Shown: positions 8,391 to 19,876 of the stretch, one piece after another
How positions within the stretch are numbered: the first letter of the stretch is position 1
Layout of the letters: each line of letters starts with the position of its first letter
Assembly (NCBI GenBank): GCA_900112785.1
Contig: FONB01000001.1
Location: 62,001 to 126,000, forward strand
DNA: 64,000 nt
DNA from: Phytobacter palmae
GTDB lineage: Bacteria > Pseudomonadota > Gammaproteobacteria > Enterobacterales > Enterobacteriaceae
Reading direction: 5' to 3'
Made by a program: the position numbers and the translations under genes
Notes under the pieces: model-generated
The model's input: the letters and a program-made list of their open reading frames with translations, nothing else
The model's database searches: none
Told to the model about the DNA's origin: nothing

Positions 8391-8993
8391 GTGAATATGC
8401 TCTATACCTACCTGCCATTTATGTTGTTTGCTTTTGTGGCGTCGATAACGCCCGGCCCAACCAATATTCTGATCCTTGCCAGCAGTCAACGCTATGGCAT
8501 CAGGGCCACGCTACCTGCGGTGATAGGGGCATGTGTGACGGCAAGCTTGATTGTGTTTATCTCCGGGGCAGGGGCAGGGGAAATACTGCGGGGGTATCCA
8601 TTGTTGCGTGAGGGGATGAGCTGGGCCGGTGCACTGTGGTTAAGCTGGATGAGCTGGCAGCTCTTTAGCGCACCGGCCGCTAATTTGCATGAGCAGAGTG
8701 GCGAACCCTTTAGCGGCAAGGCGGCGGCCATGTTACAGCTTATCAATCCCAAAACCTGGATGATGGCGCTGGCTGTGGTCAGCCTGTTTGCCCCAAACGG
8801 TGCGCATCCCGTGCGCGAAGTGTCGTTCTTGTCACTGAGCTTCCTGCTCATTTCGGTGATCTGCCTGGGCGCGTGGACGCTGCTGGGTAAAGCGGTAAAC
8901 CGACTCTTTCGCAGCGCGGCATCGCTGATCTGGTTTCAACGGGCGATGGCGCTCTGCTTGTTGATTTCCGCCTGGGCCGGATTTATGCATTGA
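8391..8993 (+). CDS. LysE/RhtB-family amino-acid exporter
   Basis: A 200-residue inner-membrane protein with about six hydrophobic segments and the family signature TPGPTNILIL near residue 25, followed later by LINPKTWMMAL. Family members export amino acids or their derivatives. The start chosen is GTG at 8391, with AAGGAG 8 bp upstream; an in-frame ATG lies two codons later. It follows an AraC-type regulator likely to control it. Its stop codon directly abuts the stop of the convergent yjdC, leaving no room for a separate terminator. The substrate cannot be read from the sequence. Confidence 0.9.
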   Translation: MNMLYTYLPFMLFAFVASITPGPTNILILASSQRYGIRATLPAVIGACVTASLIVFISGAGAGEILRGYPLLREGMSWAGALWLSWMSWQLFSAPAANLHEQSGEPFSGKAAAMLQLINPKTWMMALAVVSLFAPNGAHPVREVSFLSLSFLLISVICLGAWTLLGKAVNRLFRSAASLIWFQRAMALCLLISAWAGFMH

Positions 8994-9569
8994 TCAGGTT
9001 AATGCGCCGCCCTGACGACAACATGCAAAACGAAGAATATCTTCTGCCAGCTGTCGGGCGGTATCGACATCGGTCTGGCTGCGATTGACCAGCATCCGGC
9101 TTAGGCAGCCTTCCAGCACCAGTTCCATCTGTTTCGCAACCATGGTCGGATCGTCCACTTCCAGTTGCGTTAACAGGTCATGGGTGAAAGCGAAAGCGGC
9201 CTGTTTTTGCTGATCCGCCAGTTGATGTATCGGATGGTCCGGGTCAGGGTAAAAAGTACAGGCGGCGATAAACAGACAGCCCGGATAGCGATTATTGCTA
9301 ACGCAATCCGTTAATGCCCCATAACGCGCCAGCAATTTTTGCTCTTTTGTCAGCTCTTCATTGAGTAATAACTGCCTGCGCCAGATATCAACCTGCTGGC
9401 TGAGATAGCGTAGCGCATCGTAAAACAGCGCTTCTTTATCCGGCCAGAAACGCAAAAACTCCTCTAACGGATAGTTGATTCGTTCCGCGACCATTTCTGG
9501 CGTGGTGTCGGCAATCCCTCTTAATTCAAATAACTGAAGTGTCTGACTTAAAACATCTTCACGTTGCAC
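8994..9569 (-). CDS. yjdC: YjdC, TetR-family regulator
   Basis: 191 residues, the same length as E. coli YjdC. The N-terminal TetR-type helix-turn-helix covers residues ~5-50 ([37 protein letters not shown]), followed by a helical ligand/dimer domain. It is the last gene of a cutA-dsbD-yjdC run on the - strand, 48 bp after dsbD, as in E. coli. The regulon is unknown from sequence. A Cys pair near the C-terminus (FACCRQ) is visible but of unclear meaning. Confidence 0.9.
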   Translation of the reverse strand: MQREDVLSQTLQLFELRGIADTTPEMVAERINYPLEEFLRFWPDKEALFYDALRYLSQQVDIWRRQLLLNEELTKEQKLLARYGALTDCVSNNRYPGCLFIAACTFYPDPDHPIHQLADQQKQAAFAFTHDLLTQLEVDDPTMVAKQMELVLEGCLSRMLVNRSQTDVDTARQLAEDILRFACCRQGGALT

Positions 9570-9617
9570 GGTAAGTTCCTCCGTTGTCAGAAGCCTGCGT
9601 CCCCAACCAAGTGTTGT

Positions 9618-11327
9618 TTACGGTGCGTGATTGCGCAAATGTGTGGTAAAGGCAGATGCATCCATAAAACCTGTGACCCGCTGTGCCGGTAGCTCCTGAC
9701 CTTGCGCATCAAAAAACACAATGGTGGGTAAGCCCAGAACCTGTAAATGTTGCAGCAGTGCTTGATCCTGAGTGTTATTGGCGGTGACATCAGCCTGTAA
9801 TAACACGGAATTTTTTAATGCTGTCTGAACCCGCGTATCGCTAAAGGTGTACTTCTCAAACTCTTTGCACGCCACGCACCAGTCGGCGTAAAGATCCAAC
9901 ATCACCGGACGACCTTTGGCCTGTGCCAGCGCCTGATTAAGATCATCCACGGTTTTGATGGTGGTAAACGGCAGCTGCGCCTGGCGTTGTGTTGTCGGCT
10001 GACCAAAGGCCCAGTCCTGCAATGGTCGTGCGCAAACCAGCGCCGCCCCTAACAGGATAATTTGCGCAATGCGCATCACCGGGCGAGTTGCGCCCAGACT
10101 GGCAATAAAGGCCCAGGCGAAAAAAGCGACGCCGAGCAGCGACCATAAGCGTAAACCCCAGTTGTCACCCAGTACGCGCTCAAGCAGGAAAATGGGTAAC
10201 GCCAGAATCACAAAGCCAAAGGCGATTTTGACCTGCGCCATCCACGGACCGCTTTTCGGCAACAGGCGGTTGCCAAAGACGGTAACCAGAATCAGTGGTA
10301 ACCCCATCCCCAGTGCATACAAATAGAGCGTGCCGCCACCCAGCCACAGATTACCGCTCTGGGCGATATAGAGCAGGATGGCGCTCAGTGGCGCAGTGGT
10401 ACAAGGGGAGCAAATCAGTCCGGCAATCGCCCCCATAGCAAACACCCCACCTGCGGAACCACCTTGCTGACGGTTGCTCATCAGCGTTAAGCGGGTTTGT
10501 AGTGAGGAGGGCAATTGCAGGGTGAAGAGACCAAACATCGACAGAGCCAGCACAATGAAGACCACCGACAGGCCAATCAGCACATATGGATGCTGGAGTG
10601 CCGCCTGGAACTGGAGCCCGGCCGCCGCCACCACCAGACCCAGCGCGGTATAGGTCAACGCCATGCCCTGCACATAGATAAACGCCAGAAGCAGGGCACG
10701 AGGCGTTGAAAGGCGTTGTTTGCCGCCCAGCACAATGCCTGAGATCAGTGGGTACATCGGTAAGACGCAGGGAGTGAAGGCAACGCCAATGCCAATCAAC
10801 AGCGCCCACAGGGCGGAGAAGGGCAGTGCGGGGCTGTCGCTATTTCCCCTAACCCCGACACTCTCCCCGGCGGGGCGAGGGGGAAGGGCCCGGGCAGATG
10901 CTTTCACCTCAGCCAGTGGAATGACTTTTGTTTCCGGCGGATAACAGAATCCGGCGTCCGCACAGCCCTGGTAAATGACCGTCAATGTCGCCCCTTTGGC
11001 CGCCTGGGTGATGGTCACCGGCAGGTGCAACTGTTGGCGATAAATCTCGCTTTTGCCATAAAACTCATCGTTATGCGTCTCGCCGAAAGGCAGTTGCGGC
11101 GGTGCGATGTCCGCCTGTTGCGCAGTGAGTTTGATTTGCTGGCGATAGAGGTAATAGCCCTCTTTTACCTGCCAGTTGAGCCTGAGTTCATTCTGCTGCT
11201 GCTGAAAATCAAATATAAAGGCCTGATCGGCAGGAACAAAACTGGACTGTCCGGGGGCGTCAAATAAGCCGGCAAGGGCAGGCGTGCTGCATAACAGCAA
11301 AATCAGCGTAAGGATGCGTTGAGCCAT
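9618..11327 (-). CDS. dsbD: DsbD thiol:disulfide interchange protein
   Basis: 569 residues. DsbD carries electrons from cytoplasmic thioredoxin across the inner membrane to periplasmic DsbC, DsbG and CcmG. All three redox pairs are present: periplasmic alpha domain GCADAGFC, membrane domain TPCVLPMYP with ICSPCTTAP, and C-terminal thioredoxin-like gamma domain DWCVACK. A signal peptide covers residues 1-19 (ends PALA). The linker between the alpha domain and the first membrane helix is unusual: it reads [20 protein letters not shown] and is encoded by a GC-rich palindrome (see repeat at 10841-10895). The start overlaps the cutA end by 25 bp, as in other enterics. Confidence 0.97.
   Translation of the reverse strand: MAQRILTLILLLCSTPALAGLFDAPGQSSFVPADQAFIFDFQQQQNELRLNWQVKEGYYLYRQQIKLTAQQADIAPPQLPFGETHNDEFYGKSEIYRQQLHLPVTITQAAKGATLTVIYQGCADAGFCYPPETKVIPLAEVKASARALPPRPAGESVGVRGNSDSPALPFSALWALLIGIGVAFTPCVLPMYPLISGIVLGGKQRLSTPRALLLAFIYVQGMALTYTALGLVVAAAGLQFQAALQHPYVLIGLSVVFIVLALSMFGLFTLQLPSSLQTRLTLMSNRQQGGSAGGVFAMGAIAGLICSPCTTAPLSAILLYIAQSGNLWLGGGTLYLYALGMGLPLILVTVFGNRLLPKSGPWMAQVKIAFGFVILALPIFLLERVLGDNWGLRLWSLLGVAFFAWAFIASLGATRPVMRIAQIILLGAALVCARPLQDWAFGQPTTQRQAQLPFTTIKTVDDLNQALAQAKGRPVMLDLYADWCVACKEFEKYTFSDTRVQTALKNSVLLQADVTANNTQDQALLQHLQVLGLPTIVFFDAQGQELPAQRVTGFMDASAFTTHLRNHAP
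10841..10895 (-). repeat. GC-rich palindromic repeat inside dsbD
   Basis: The core CTCTCCCCGGCGGGGCGAG (10860-10878) lies within a longer near-palindrome with runs of C then G. It resembles the intergenic CCCTCTCCC-GGC-GGGAGAGGG hairpin after rlmB (59948-59968). It stays in frame and supplies the interdomain linker of DsbD. Confidence 0.65.
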
Positions 11328-11626
11328 GTGAGGTAATCGAAATCTCCGTGAGTAACCGGTATAGCGAGTAATTCTGGGGTCTGATAAGGGTGATGAGATT
11401 TTATGCAGGCGAAGAGATCTTCAAGATGTGCAACGTCGGTTTTGAGCAGCAACTGTACTTCATATTCCTGCTCCAGCTTCCCCTCCCAGTAGTACATAGA
11501 AGTGGCGCCGGGGAGGAGGGTCACGCAGGCAGCCAGTTTATCGGCCAGCGCTTTGGCGGCCAGCTCCTGGGCCGTCGCTTCATCCGGGGCGGTACAGAGC
11601 ACAACAACAGTATCAGGCGTGTTCAT
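11303..11626 (-). CDS. cutA: CutA divalent-cation tolerance protein
   Basis: 107 residues from the ATG at 11626, which has GAGG upstream; in-frame codons further upstream are not conserved in E. coli CutA. CutA is a small trimeric cytoplasmic protein of the PII-like fold. The conserved core is present ([24 protein letters not shown], then [19 protein letters not shown] and [15 protein letters not shown]). Mutants of the E. coli locus are altered in copper tolerance, partly through the overlapping dsbD; the exact role of CutA itself remains unclear. It is the first gene of cutA-dsbD-yjdC. Confidence 0.95.
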   Translation of the reverse strand: MNTPDTVVVLCTAPDEATAQELAAKALADKLAACVTLLPGATSMYYWEGKLEQEYEVQLLLKTDVAHLEDLFACIKSHHPYQTPELLAIPVTHGDFDYLTWLNASLR

Positions 11627-11669
11627 CGGTAACCTCTTCGCAGCGAAAAGGTGACTATACCACGCACAA

Positions 11670-11701
11670 CAAAAACGGGCCGCAGTACGGCCCGTTTTTA
11701 A
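11670..11701 (-). terminator. dcuA terminator
   Basis: Stem AAAACGGGCCG / CGGCCCGTTTT just after the dcuA stop, with T/A runs on both sides. Confidence 0.85.
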
Positions 11702-11707
11702 CCACAT

Positions 11708-13009
11708 TTACAACACCAGGCCGCCAATCACGAAGCCCAGAACCACGCACAATGAGATGGCGATGACGCCCGGGATCAAAAAGGCATGGTTAAACACATA
11801 TTTGCCGATACGCGTTGAACCCGTATCGTCCATTTCCACCGCCGCAAGCAGCGTTGGGTAGGTTGGCAACACGAACAATGCTGATACCGCAGCAAACGAT
11901 GCCACGGCGGTCAGCGGGCTGACACCCAGCATCAGTGCCGCAGGCATCAGCGCTTTTGCGGTTGCCGCCTGGGAGTAAAGCAGAGTAGAGGCGAAAAACA
12001 GCACCACTGCCAGCAGCCACGGATAGCTGTTGAGCAGATTGCCGGCTACAGTCTGGATATCCTGGATGTGGTTTTTCACAAAGGTATCGCCAAGCCATGC
12101 TACGCCGAGGACGCAAATACAGGCGCTCATACCGGATTTAAAGGTGCTGGCGTTGAGAATGTCACCCGTGTTGATTTTACAGGTCAGGCAAATCAGCGTG
12201 GCGATGGTTAGCATGAACACCACAATAGCTTCGTTACGTGGCAACACCGGATTCGCGATAAGTCCCACGTTCGGACTGATAGCCGTGGCGTACAACATGA
12301 CGGCGATAATCCCAATCAGGAACAGCAACACAGAACGTTTTGCATGGGGCTTGATCTCGAAAACTTTACTGCCGCGCAGTTTGATTTCCCCTCTTGCCAG
12401 GCGCTCCTGGTAAACCGGATCATCTTTCAACTCGGCACCGAGGAAATTACACACAATGGCCGTCAGCATGACGGCAATCAGCGTAACCGGAATACAGATT
12501 GCCAGCAGCGTCAGGTAGCTCACACCCAGCGGTTCCAGAATACCGGCAAAAAAGACCACGGCGGCGGAGATGGGGGAGGCGGTAATGGCGATTTGCGAAG
12601 CCACCACGGCAATGGAGAGTGGGCGGGAAGGACGAATCCCCTGCTCTTTCGCCACTTCGGTGATAACCGGCAGCGTAGAAAACGCCGTATGGCCGGTACC
12701 CGCCAGGATGGTCATAAACCAGGTGACCAGCGGGGCGAGAAAAGTAATGTATTTCGGATGGCGGCGCAGCATACGCTCCGCAAGACTCACCAGATAATCC
12801 ATGCCCCCTGCGACCTGCATCGCGGCAATAGAGGCGATAACCGCCATGATGATTTCAATAACATCGAAGGGTATAGCGCCGGGTTTGATTTGAAAAAAGA
12901 GCGTCAGTACAAGCACACCGAAGCCACCGGCAAAACCGATGCCGATACCGCCGAGTCTGGCCCCCAGGTAAATAGCAAGCAGGACGAGTACAAGTTCTGC
13001 AGCAAACAT
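11708..13009 (-). CDS. dcuA: DcuA C4-dicarboxylate antiporter
   Basis: 433 residues, identical in length to E. coli DcuA, with about ten to twelve membrane segments (for example GGIGIGFAGGFGVLVLTLFF and the C-terminal IAISLCVVLGFVIGG). It exchanges aspartate, fumarate and succinate, and supplies aspartate or fumarate for anaerobic fumarate respiration. It lies 101 bp after aspA on the same strand. Together with aspA and frdABCD in this window it forms the aspartate-to-fumarate-to-succinate route. Confidence 0.97.
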   Translation of the reverse strand: MFAAELVLVLLAIYLGARLGGIGIGFAGGFGVLVLTLFFQIKPGAIPFDVIEIIMAVIASIAAMQVAGGMDYLVSLAERMLRRHPKYITFLAPLVTWFMTILAGTGHTAFSTLPVITEVAKEQGIRPSRPLSIAVVASQIAITASPISAAVVFFAGILEPLGVSYLTLLAICIPVTLIAVMLTAIVCNFLGAELKDDPVYQERLARGEIKLRGSKVFEIKPHAKRSVLLFLIGIIAVMLYATAISPNVGLIANPVLPRNEAIVVFMLTIATLICLTCKINTGDILNASTFKSGMSACICVLGVAWLGDTFVKNHIQDIQTVAGNLLNSYPWLLAVVLFFASTLLYSQAATAKALMPAALMLGVSPLTAVASFAAVSALFVLPTYPTLLAAVEMDDTGSTRIGKYVFNHAFLIPGVIAISLCVVLGFVIGGLVL

Positions 13010-13060
13010 AATTTCCTTCCTTGTTGATGAAATGATAATGATTTTTTTTACTGCAGGCTA

Positions 13061-13092
13061 AAAAAAAGGCACGTCATGGCTGACGTGCCTTA
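13061..13092 (-). terminator. aspA terminator/attenuator before dcuA
   Basis: Hairpin AGGCACGTCA / TGACGTGCCT followed, on the - strand, by TTTTTTT. It lies between aspA and dcuA and may let part of the aspA transcription continue into dcuA. Confidence 0.85.
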
Positions 13093-13110
13093 TGGATTTA
13101 GCCGTCAGTG

Positions 13111-14547
13111 TTACTGTTCGCTTTCATCGGTATAACGCTTCGCTTTATAAGCCGGATGCATCAGGTTCTGTGCTGAGAAAATATCATCAAGCTCCGCTTC
13201 GGTCAGCAGACCACGCTCCAGTACCACTTCACGCACACTCTTACCCGTTTCGGCGCAGATTTTGCCGACGATGTCACCGTTATGGTGGCCAATAAACGGG
13301 TTGAGGTAGGTCACAATGCCGATTGAGTTATAGACATAACCCTCGCACACGGACTTGTTAGCGGTGATGCCGCTGACGCATTTTTCCAGCAAGTTGTAGC
13401 AGGCGTTGGTCAGAATATGGATTGACTCGAACATGGCCTGGCCAATGACCGGTTCCATCACGTTCAACTGTAACTGGCCCGCTTCGGATGCCATGGTCAC
13501 CGTGGTGTCGTTACCAATAACTTTGAAGCATACCTGGTTCACGACTTCCGGCACCACCGGGTTCACTTTGGCTGGCATGATGGATGAGCCTGCCTGCAGT
13601 TCCGGCAGGTTAATTTCGTTCAGACCCGCACGTGGACCTGAAGAGAGCAGTCGCAGGTCATTACAGATCTTGGACATTTTGACGGCCAGGCGTTTCAGCG
13701 CGCTGTGAACCATGACATAAGCGCCGCAGTCGGAGGTTGCCTCGATCAGGTCTTCCGCTGGTACCACCGGCAGATTACTCACTTCGGCCAGCTTCTGTAC
13801 TGCCAGTTGCTGATAGCCATCCGGGGTATTCAGACGTGTGCCGATAGCCGTCGCGCCGAGGTTCACTTCCAGCAGCAGTTCGGAGGTACGCAGCAGGTTT
13901 TTCGTCTCTTCATTAAGCAGCACGTTGAAGGCGTGGAACTCTTGTCCCAGCGTCATCGGAACGGCGTCCTGCAACTGCGTACGGCCCATTTTCAGGATGT
14001 CGCGGAATTCATCCGCTTTGTGTTCAAAACCTTCACCCAACTGAGTGATGGCATCGACCAGCTTGAGGATGGAGGTATATACCGCGATACGAAAACCGGT
14101 CGGGTAGGCGTCGTTAGTGGACTGGCATTTATTGACGTGATCGTTAGGGTTGAGGTACTGGTATTCGCCTTTCTGGTGACCCATTAACTCCAGACCAATG
14201 TTTGCCAGTACTTCGTTGGTGTTCATGTTCACCGAAGTGCCCGCGCCGCCCTGATAGACGTCGACCGGGAACTGGTCCATACATTTGCCGTTATTCAGGA
14301 CTTCATCACATGCCGCCACGATGGTGTTCGCAATGCTCTTCGGAATGGTGTGCAGCTCCTTGTTGGCAAGTGCAGCCGCTTTTTTCACCATTACCATTCC
14401 CCGGACAAACTCAGGGATATCGCTGATTTTACTGTTACTAATGTAGAAGTTCTCAATCGCTCTAAGAGTATGTACACCATAATAGGCATCCGCTGGAACT
14501 TCCCTTGTGCCCAACAAATCTTCTTCGATACGAATGTTGTTTAACAT
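13111..14547 (-). CDS. aspA: AspA aspartate ammonia-lyase
   Basis: 478 residues from the ATG at 14547, matching E. coli AspA; an in-frame upstream ATG at 14589 adds 14 unconserved residues. It deaminates L-aspartate to fumarate and ammonia. The fumarase/aspartase signature [11 protein letters not shown] is present, as is the substrate-binding [10 protein letters not shown] region. Fumarate made here can feed the fumarate reductase encoded at 26.7-30.0 kb. It is followed by dcuA. Confidence 0.97.
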   Translation of the reverse strand: MLNNIRIEEDLLGTREVPADAYYGVHTLRAIENFYISNSKISDIPEFVRGMVMVKKAAALANKELHTIPKSIANTIVAACDEVLNNGKCMDQFPVDVYQGGAGTSVNMNTNEVLANIGLELMGHQKGEYQYLNPNDHVNKCQSTNDAYPTGFRIAVYTSILKLVDAITQLGEGFEHKADEFRDILKMGRTQLQDAVPMTLGQEFHAFNVLLNEETKNLLRTSELLLEVNLGATAIGTRLNTPDGYQQLAVQKLAEVSNLPVVPAEDLIEATSDCGAYVMVHSALKRLAVKMSKICNDLRLLSSGPRAGLNEINLPELQAGSSIMPAKVNPVVPEVVNQVCFKVIGNDTTVTMASEAGQLQLNVMEPVIGQAMFESIHILTNACYNLLEKCVSGITANKSVCEGYVYNSIGIVTYLNPFIGHHNGDIVGKICAETGKSVREVVLERGLLTEAELDDIFSAQNLMHPAYKAKRYTDESEQ

Positions 14548-14884
14548 GTGAACCTTCTTTATCAAGCTACGAATGAATACACCAAACACACAGTATATAT
14601 GTGGTTATGTGTGATTTCGGGCCGACGATTATCTCCTTAATCGGCCAGATATCTGCGATCATATGCTGATCCGAGCGAAAAGCCGTAATCTGGATCACTT
14701 ATTATCTTAGCCGTTTTATCAGAATCATTAATCTGTGAAATGAATCACCGCTAGCGCTGCGCTGGAAAAAATAGTTGCCGGGGAAAATTGAATTTTCTCG
14801 CGTTCGCCACCATCTCACTTAACATGCGAATCGCAAAAATTTACCGACAGGCGCCAGTGGCGTCTGTTCACTGAGGAGAAACCA
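14548..14884. promoter_or_regulatory. Divergent aspA / fxsA control region
   Basis: A 337-bp gap without a gene. It carries a CRP-like site TGTGA-AATGAA-TCACC at 14734-14749, and TGATC/GGATCAC-containing sequence around 14668-14700 that may include further CRP or FNR half-sites for aspA. aspA is CRP- and FNR-controlled in E. coli. I cannot assign -35/-10 boxes with confidence. Confidence 0.5.
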
Positions 14885-15349
14885 GTGCGCTGGATACCGC
14901 TACTTGCTGTTTTTTTATACGTTTACATTGAGATATCGATCTTCATCCAGGTGGCGCATGTCTTTGGCGTGCTGATGACGCTTATCCTGGTGATTTTTAC
15001 CTCGGTTATCGGCATGTCTCTGGTGCGTAATCAGGGCTTCAAAAACTTCCTGTTGATGCAGCAAAAGCTGGCGGCAGGGGAAAGCCCGGCGGCCGAAATG
15101 ATTAAAAGCGTGTCGCTGATTATTGCAGGCCTGCTGCTGGTGCTGCCGGGATTCTTTACCGATTTCCTTGGCTTACTGCTGCTGTTACCGCCGGTACAAA
15201 AGCATCTGACGCTTAAGTTGATGCCGCATTTACGTTTTTCTCGTATGCCGGGCGGCGGATTCAGCACCGGGCCTGGTAATACTTTTGAAGGGGAATACCA
15301 GCGCAAAGATGATCCGCGCGACCGTCTGGACAACAAAGACGATCGCTAA
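14885..15349 (+). CDS. fxsA: FxsA membrane protein
   Basis: 154 residues (E. coli FxsA is 158). Two hydrophobic N-terminal segments (residues ~4-50), a third pair around residues 78-105 (IIAGLLLVLPGFFTDFLGLLLLLPP) and a charged cytoplasmic tail ending DDPRDRLDNKDDR. FxsA lets E. coli tolerate phage T7 by overriding F-plasmid exclusion; its normal role is not known. The GTG start at 14885 lies 5 bp after GAGGAG, and E. coli FxsA also begins with the MRW sequence encoded here. Confidence 0.93.
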   Translation: MRWIPLLAVFLYVYIEISIFIQVAHVFGVLMTLILVIFTSVIGMSLVRNQGFKNFLLMQQKLAAGESPAAEMIKSVSLIIAGLLLVLPGFFTDFLGLLLLLPPVQKHLTLKLMPHLRFSRMPGGGFSTGPGNTFEGEYQRKDDPRDRLDNKDDR

Positions 15350-15370
15350 ACATAGCGACGCTTTTCTGTA

Positions 15371-15401
15371 GCCCGGAAAAGGCGATGTCGCCTTCCGGGT
15401 T
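15371..15401. repeat. REP-like hairpin between fxsA and yjeH
   Basis: GCCCGGAAAAGGCGA / TCGCCTTCCGGGT imperfect palindrome that abuts the yjeH stop. It resembles a REP element and sits in the convergent gap, where it can stabilise 3' ends or act as a terminator. Confidence 0.65.
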
Positions 15402-16647
15402 ATGACCGCTGAACCACTACGTCGCGCCTGGGTAAAAATGCCCACAATCCTGCCAGCATCACAATCGCATACAGACTCTTCCAGCCAGGAATGACCAGCA
15501 GCAATAAGCACAGGATGCTCCCCACCCAGGCCAGCACTTTATAATGCCCTTTCAACAGACGGCATCCTGCCAGCATGCACAGCAAGTAAATCAGAATGAA
15601 AATGCCATTGGCATAAATGATGAGTGTGTCGAGATTAATGGCAAACGCGTAGATACCGAGCGTACAGATAACGCAGCAAGTCAGGACGGCATTAAGCGCA
15701 TTAAGCGGGATTTGTCGGGAGGATAAACGCGCCAGCGGGCTGTGCGGCTTGTACTGCGCCTGCGACCAGACCAGCCGGGCGAAACTTTGAATATAGATAT
15801 TCAGGCTGGCAAAACAGGCCAGGTAACCGATGATGCAGGCAATCCACTGTGCCTGCTTGCCGAACAGTTCAACGACAATGATTGGTAAGGAGGCCGCGGC
15901 CCCTGCGCTATGCCAGAGCGGGAAATGAAGCACCACCACGGTACAGGCCCAGTAGACTGAGCCTGCCAGGACCAGGCCAATCATTAGCGCGCGGGGGAAG
16001 TCGCGTTCCGGATGCTTAAATTCCGAAGCCAGATGGGCAAAGGCTTCCAGGCCGACAAAGCACCAGAACATCACGGCCAGTGAAGCGGTCATGCCGGAGA
16101 GGGGAACTTCTGCCGGAGCCGGGAAAGACAGGGCGCTAAAGGAGAGTCCGCCACGCCACCAGATGGCAACAATCAATGCGACGATAAGCCCGGCGATGAT
16201 GGATTGCAGGTTGGCGCTGGAGCCAGCACCGCGCGTTCCAGTTAGCCAGATGAGCGCCAGAGTGGTCAGTTCGACTATCAGCAGTTGCGCTCCCTGCCAG
16301 CCAAACATGCCCTGCCAGAAACCGGCAGCGATATGCAGTGCAGCGGGTAACCCAACCGGGATCACCGACAGAAACAGCCACCCGGTGACGCGCTCCAGCC
16401 GTGAACCAAACGCCATACCGACAAAGTGGGCGACGCCGCCCGCGCTGGGAAACTGCCGACCAAGAACGGCGAAGACGATAGCAACCGGAAATACCAGCAG
16501 AATGAGCAGAGGCCAGGCCCACAGGCTGCTGTCGCCTGCCGCCAGGGCAGCCAGCGCCGGGACAGCAAAAACGCCTGTGCCCAGTAATGATGTTGAAAGT
16601 AACCCAATTCCCTGAGCCAATCCCAGTTCCTGTTTCAGTCCACTCAT
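15400..16647 (-). CDS. yjeH: YjeH L-methionine/branched-chain amino-acid exporter
   Basis: 415 residues from the ATG at 16647 (MSGLKQELGLAQGIG, as in E. coli YjeH). An APC-superfamily transporter with about twelve membrane segments, including the first-helix GTGVFAVPAL motif. In E. coli it exports L-methionine and branched-chain amino acids. Compared with my recollection of E. coli YjeH, the C-terminal tail differs (PRRDVVVQRS). It is divergent from groSL. Confidence 0.93.
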   Translation of the reverse strand: MSGLKQELGLAQGIGLLSTSLLGTGVFAVPALAALAAGDSSLWAWPLLILLVFPVAIVFAVLGRQFPSAGGVAHFVGMAFGSRLERVTGWLFLSVIPVGLPAALHIAAGFWQGMFGWQGAQLLIVELTTLALIWLTGTRGAGSSANLQSIIAGLIVALIVAIWWRGGLSFSALSFPAPAEVPLSGMTASLAVMFWCFVGLEAFAHLASEFKHPERDFPRALMIGLVLAGSVYWACTVVVLHFPLWHSAGAAASLPIIVVELFGKQAQWIACIIGYLACFASLNIYIQSFARLVWSQAQYKPHSPLARLSSRQIPLNALNAVLTCCVICTLGIYAFAINLDTLIIYANGIFILIYLLCMLAGCRLLKGHYKVLAWVGSILCLLLLVIPGWKSLYAIVMLAGLWAFLPRRDVVVQRS

Positions 16648-16795
16648 GGCCTGTATCCCGCACGTCATCGCAATGTAAAGAGGGATAATGCTAACACAAT
16701 CAATTTTACTTATGGCCGTTGGTACGCCTGCCTCTTCTCATGGATTGCGTTTTCCTTTTCTTGCTCGTCAGGGAATTTATGCGAATTTTTTTTAA

Positions 16796-17206
<411 letters not shown>

Positions 17207-17223
17207 TCCGCGAACGACACTGA

Positions 17224-18897
<1,674 letters not shown>

Positions 18898-18904
18898 TTT
18901 AATC

Positions 18905-19020
18905 TTCATATTTCAGGCCGCAGTTGCGTTGGCTGCGTTCCTTCACCCCAGTCGCTTACTTATGTAAGCGACTGGGTGTTCACGAACTTGCTGCCTGCCT
19001 GCAAACTGAATTATTCGATT
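18905..19020. repeat. ERIC (IRU) element in the groL 3' region
   Basis: Matches the ERIC consensus: TTGGCTGCGTTC, the central palindrome ACCCAGTCGCTTAC-TTAT-GTAAGCGACTGGGT (18945-18977), then CTTGCTGCCTGCCTGCAA...TTATTCG. About 116 bp, starting some 7 bp after the groL stop and before the terminator, so it will be transcribed at high level and form a strong hairpin. Confidence 0.88.
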
Positions 19021-19044
19021 AATAAGCATCTCGCTAAAAATGAG

Positions 19045-19080
19045 AAACCCCCGGGCAGAAATGGCCGGGGGTTTTTCTTT
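19045..19080 (+). terminator. groSL terminator
   Basis: CCCCCGG (19048-19054) pairs with CCGGGGG (19065-19071), followed by TTTTTCTTTT. It lies downstream of the ERIC element and before yjeI. Confidence 0.88.
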
Positions 19081-19150
19081 TGGTCATCTTTTTAGTATAA
19101 GATTCAGACACGGACGCAAGACGTCCAGCTCATTGATTGTGGGGAATAAC

Positions 19151-19504
19151 ATGCACGTTAAATATTTAGCAGGGATTGTCGGCGCAACGTTGTTACTGGC
19201 AGGCTGCAGCGCCGGTAATGAGCTTTCTTCAGGTGGGCAGAATGTTCGCTTCGTAGAAGATAAACCTGCAGCAAATTGTCAGTATCTGGGCACCGCGACG
19301 GGTAAACAAAGCAACTGGCTTTCCGGCCAGCATGGCGAAGAAGGTGGCTCAATGCGTGGCGCAGCTAATGACCTGCGTAACCAGGCTGCGCAAATGGGCG
19401 GCAACGTGCTGTATAACGTCTCCAGCCCGACACAAGGCTTTATGTCCAGCTTCGTGCCGACGGCCAGCGAAATGACCGGTCAGGTTTATAAATGCCCGCA
19501 GTAA
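19151..19504 (+). CDS. yjeI: YjeI, DUF4156 lipoprotein
   Basis: 117 residues with a lipoprotein signal peptide and lipobox LLAGC (Cys ~18); residue +2 is Ser, predicting outer-membrane sorting. The body has the DUF4156 pattern (FVEDKPAANCQYLGTATG... GGNVLYNV). The length matches E. coli YjeI. The function is unknown. The ATG at 19151 follows GGGGAATAAC. A hairpin without a T run lies just downstream (19513-19543). Confidence 0.92.
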   Translation: MHVKYLAGIVGATLLLAGCSAGNELSSGGQNVRFVEDKPAANCQYLGTATGKQSNWLSGQHGEEGGSMRGAANDLRNQAAQMGGNVLYNVSSPTQGFMSSFVPTASEMTGQVYKCPQ

Positions 19505-19765
19505 AGTAAATTGCATTGCTCCCATTCAGAAATGGGAGCAATGATGCCGCTATGCTGTGCGCCTTTTATTATTTCTGTTATTTTATAAACTGATGTTTTA
19601 AACGTAACAGTGTGATTTTTAATGTTATTTTTATGTTTACTTAAAAAATACTACTGAACATTTTTATTTTTCTTTTCTATAAATATTAAGATTTCTTAAG
19701 CTTTCATTTATGTGAGAGTTTTCGCATCTTTTTTTCACTTCGTAAAGTAAAAGTTAACTTAATGC

Positions 19766-19792
19766 TAAAGTTTTAATAAACCCCACCGATAA
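19766..19792 (+). promoter_or_regulatory. Flagellar sigma 28 (FliA) promoter of the chemoreceptor gene
   Basis: TAAAGTTT (19766-19773), 11-bp spacer, ACCGATAA (19785-19792), against the consensus TAAAGTTT-N11-GCCGATAA: one mismatch. The start codon is about 85 bp downstream. The rest of the 19505-19876 gap is AT-rich with no gene seen. Confidence 0.85.
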
Positions 19793-19876
19793 ATAAACCG
19801 AAGTGTGAAAGGACTCTCCCTCATGGTGGTTATTCATCATGATTTATTAAAGATACTAAAGTTAAATTGGAGAGGT

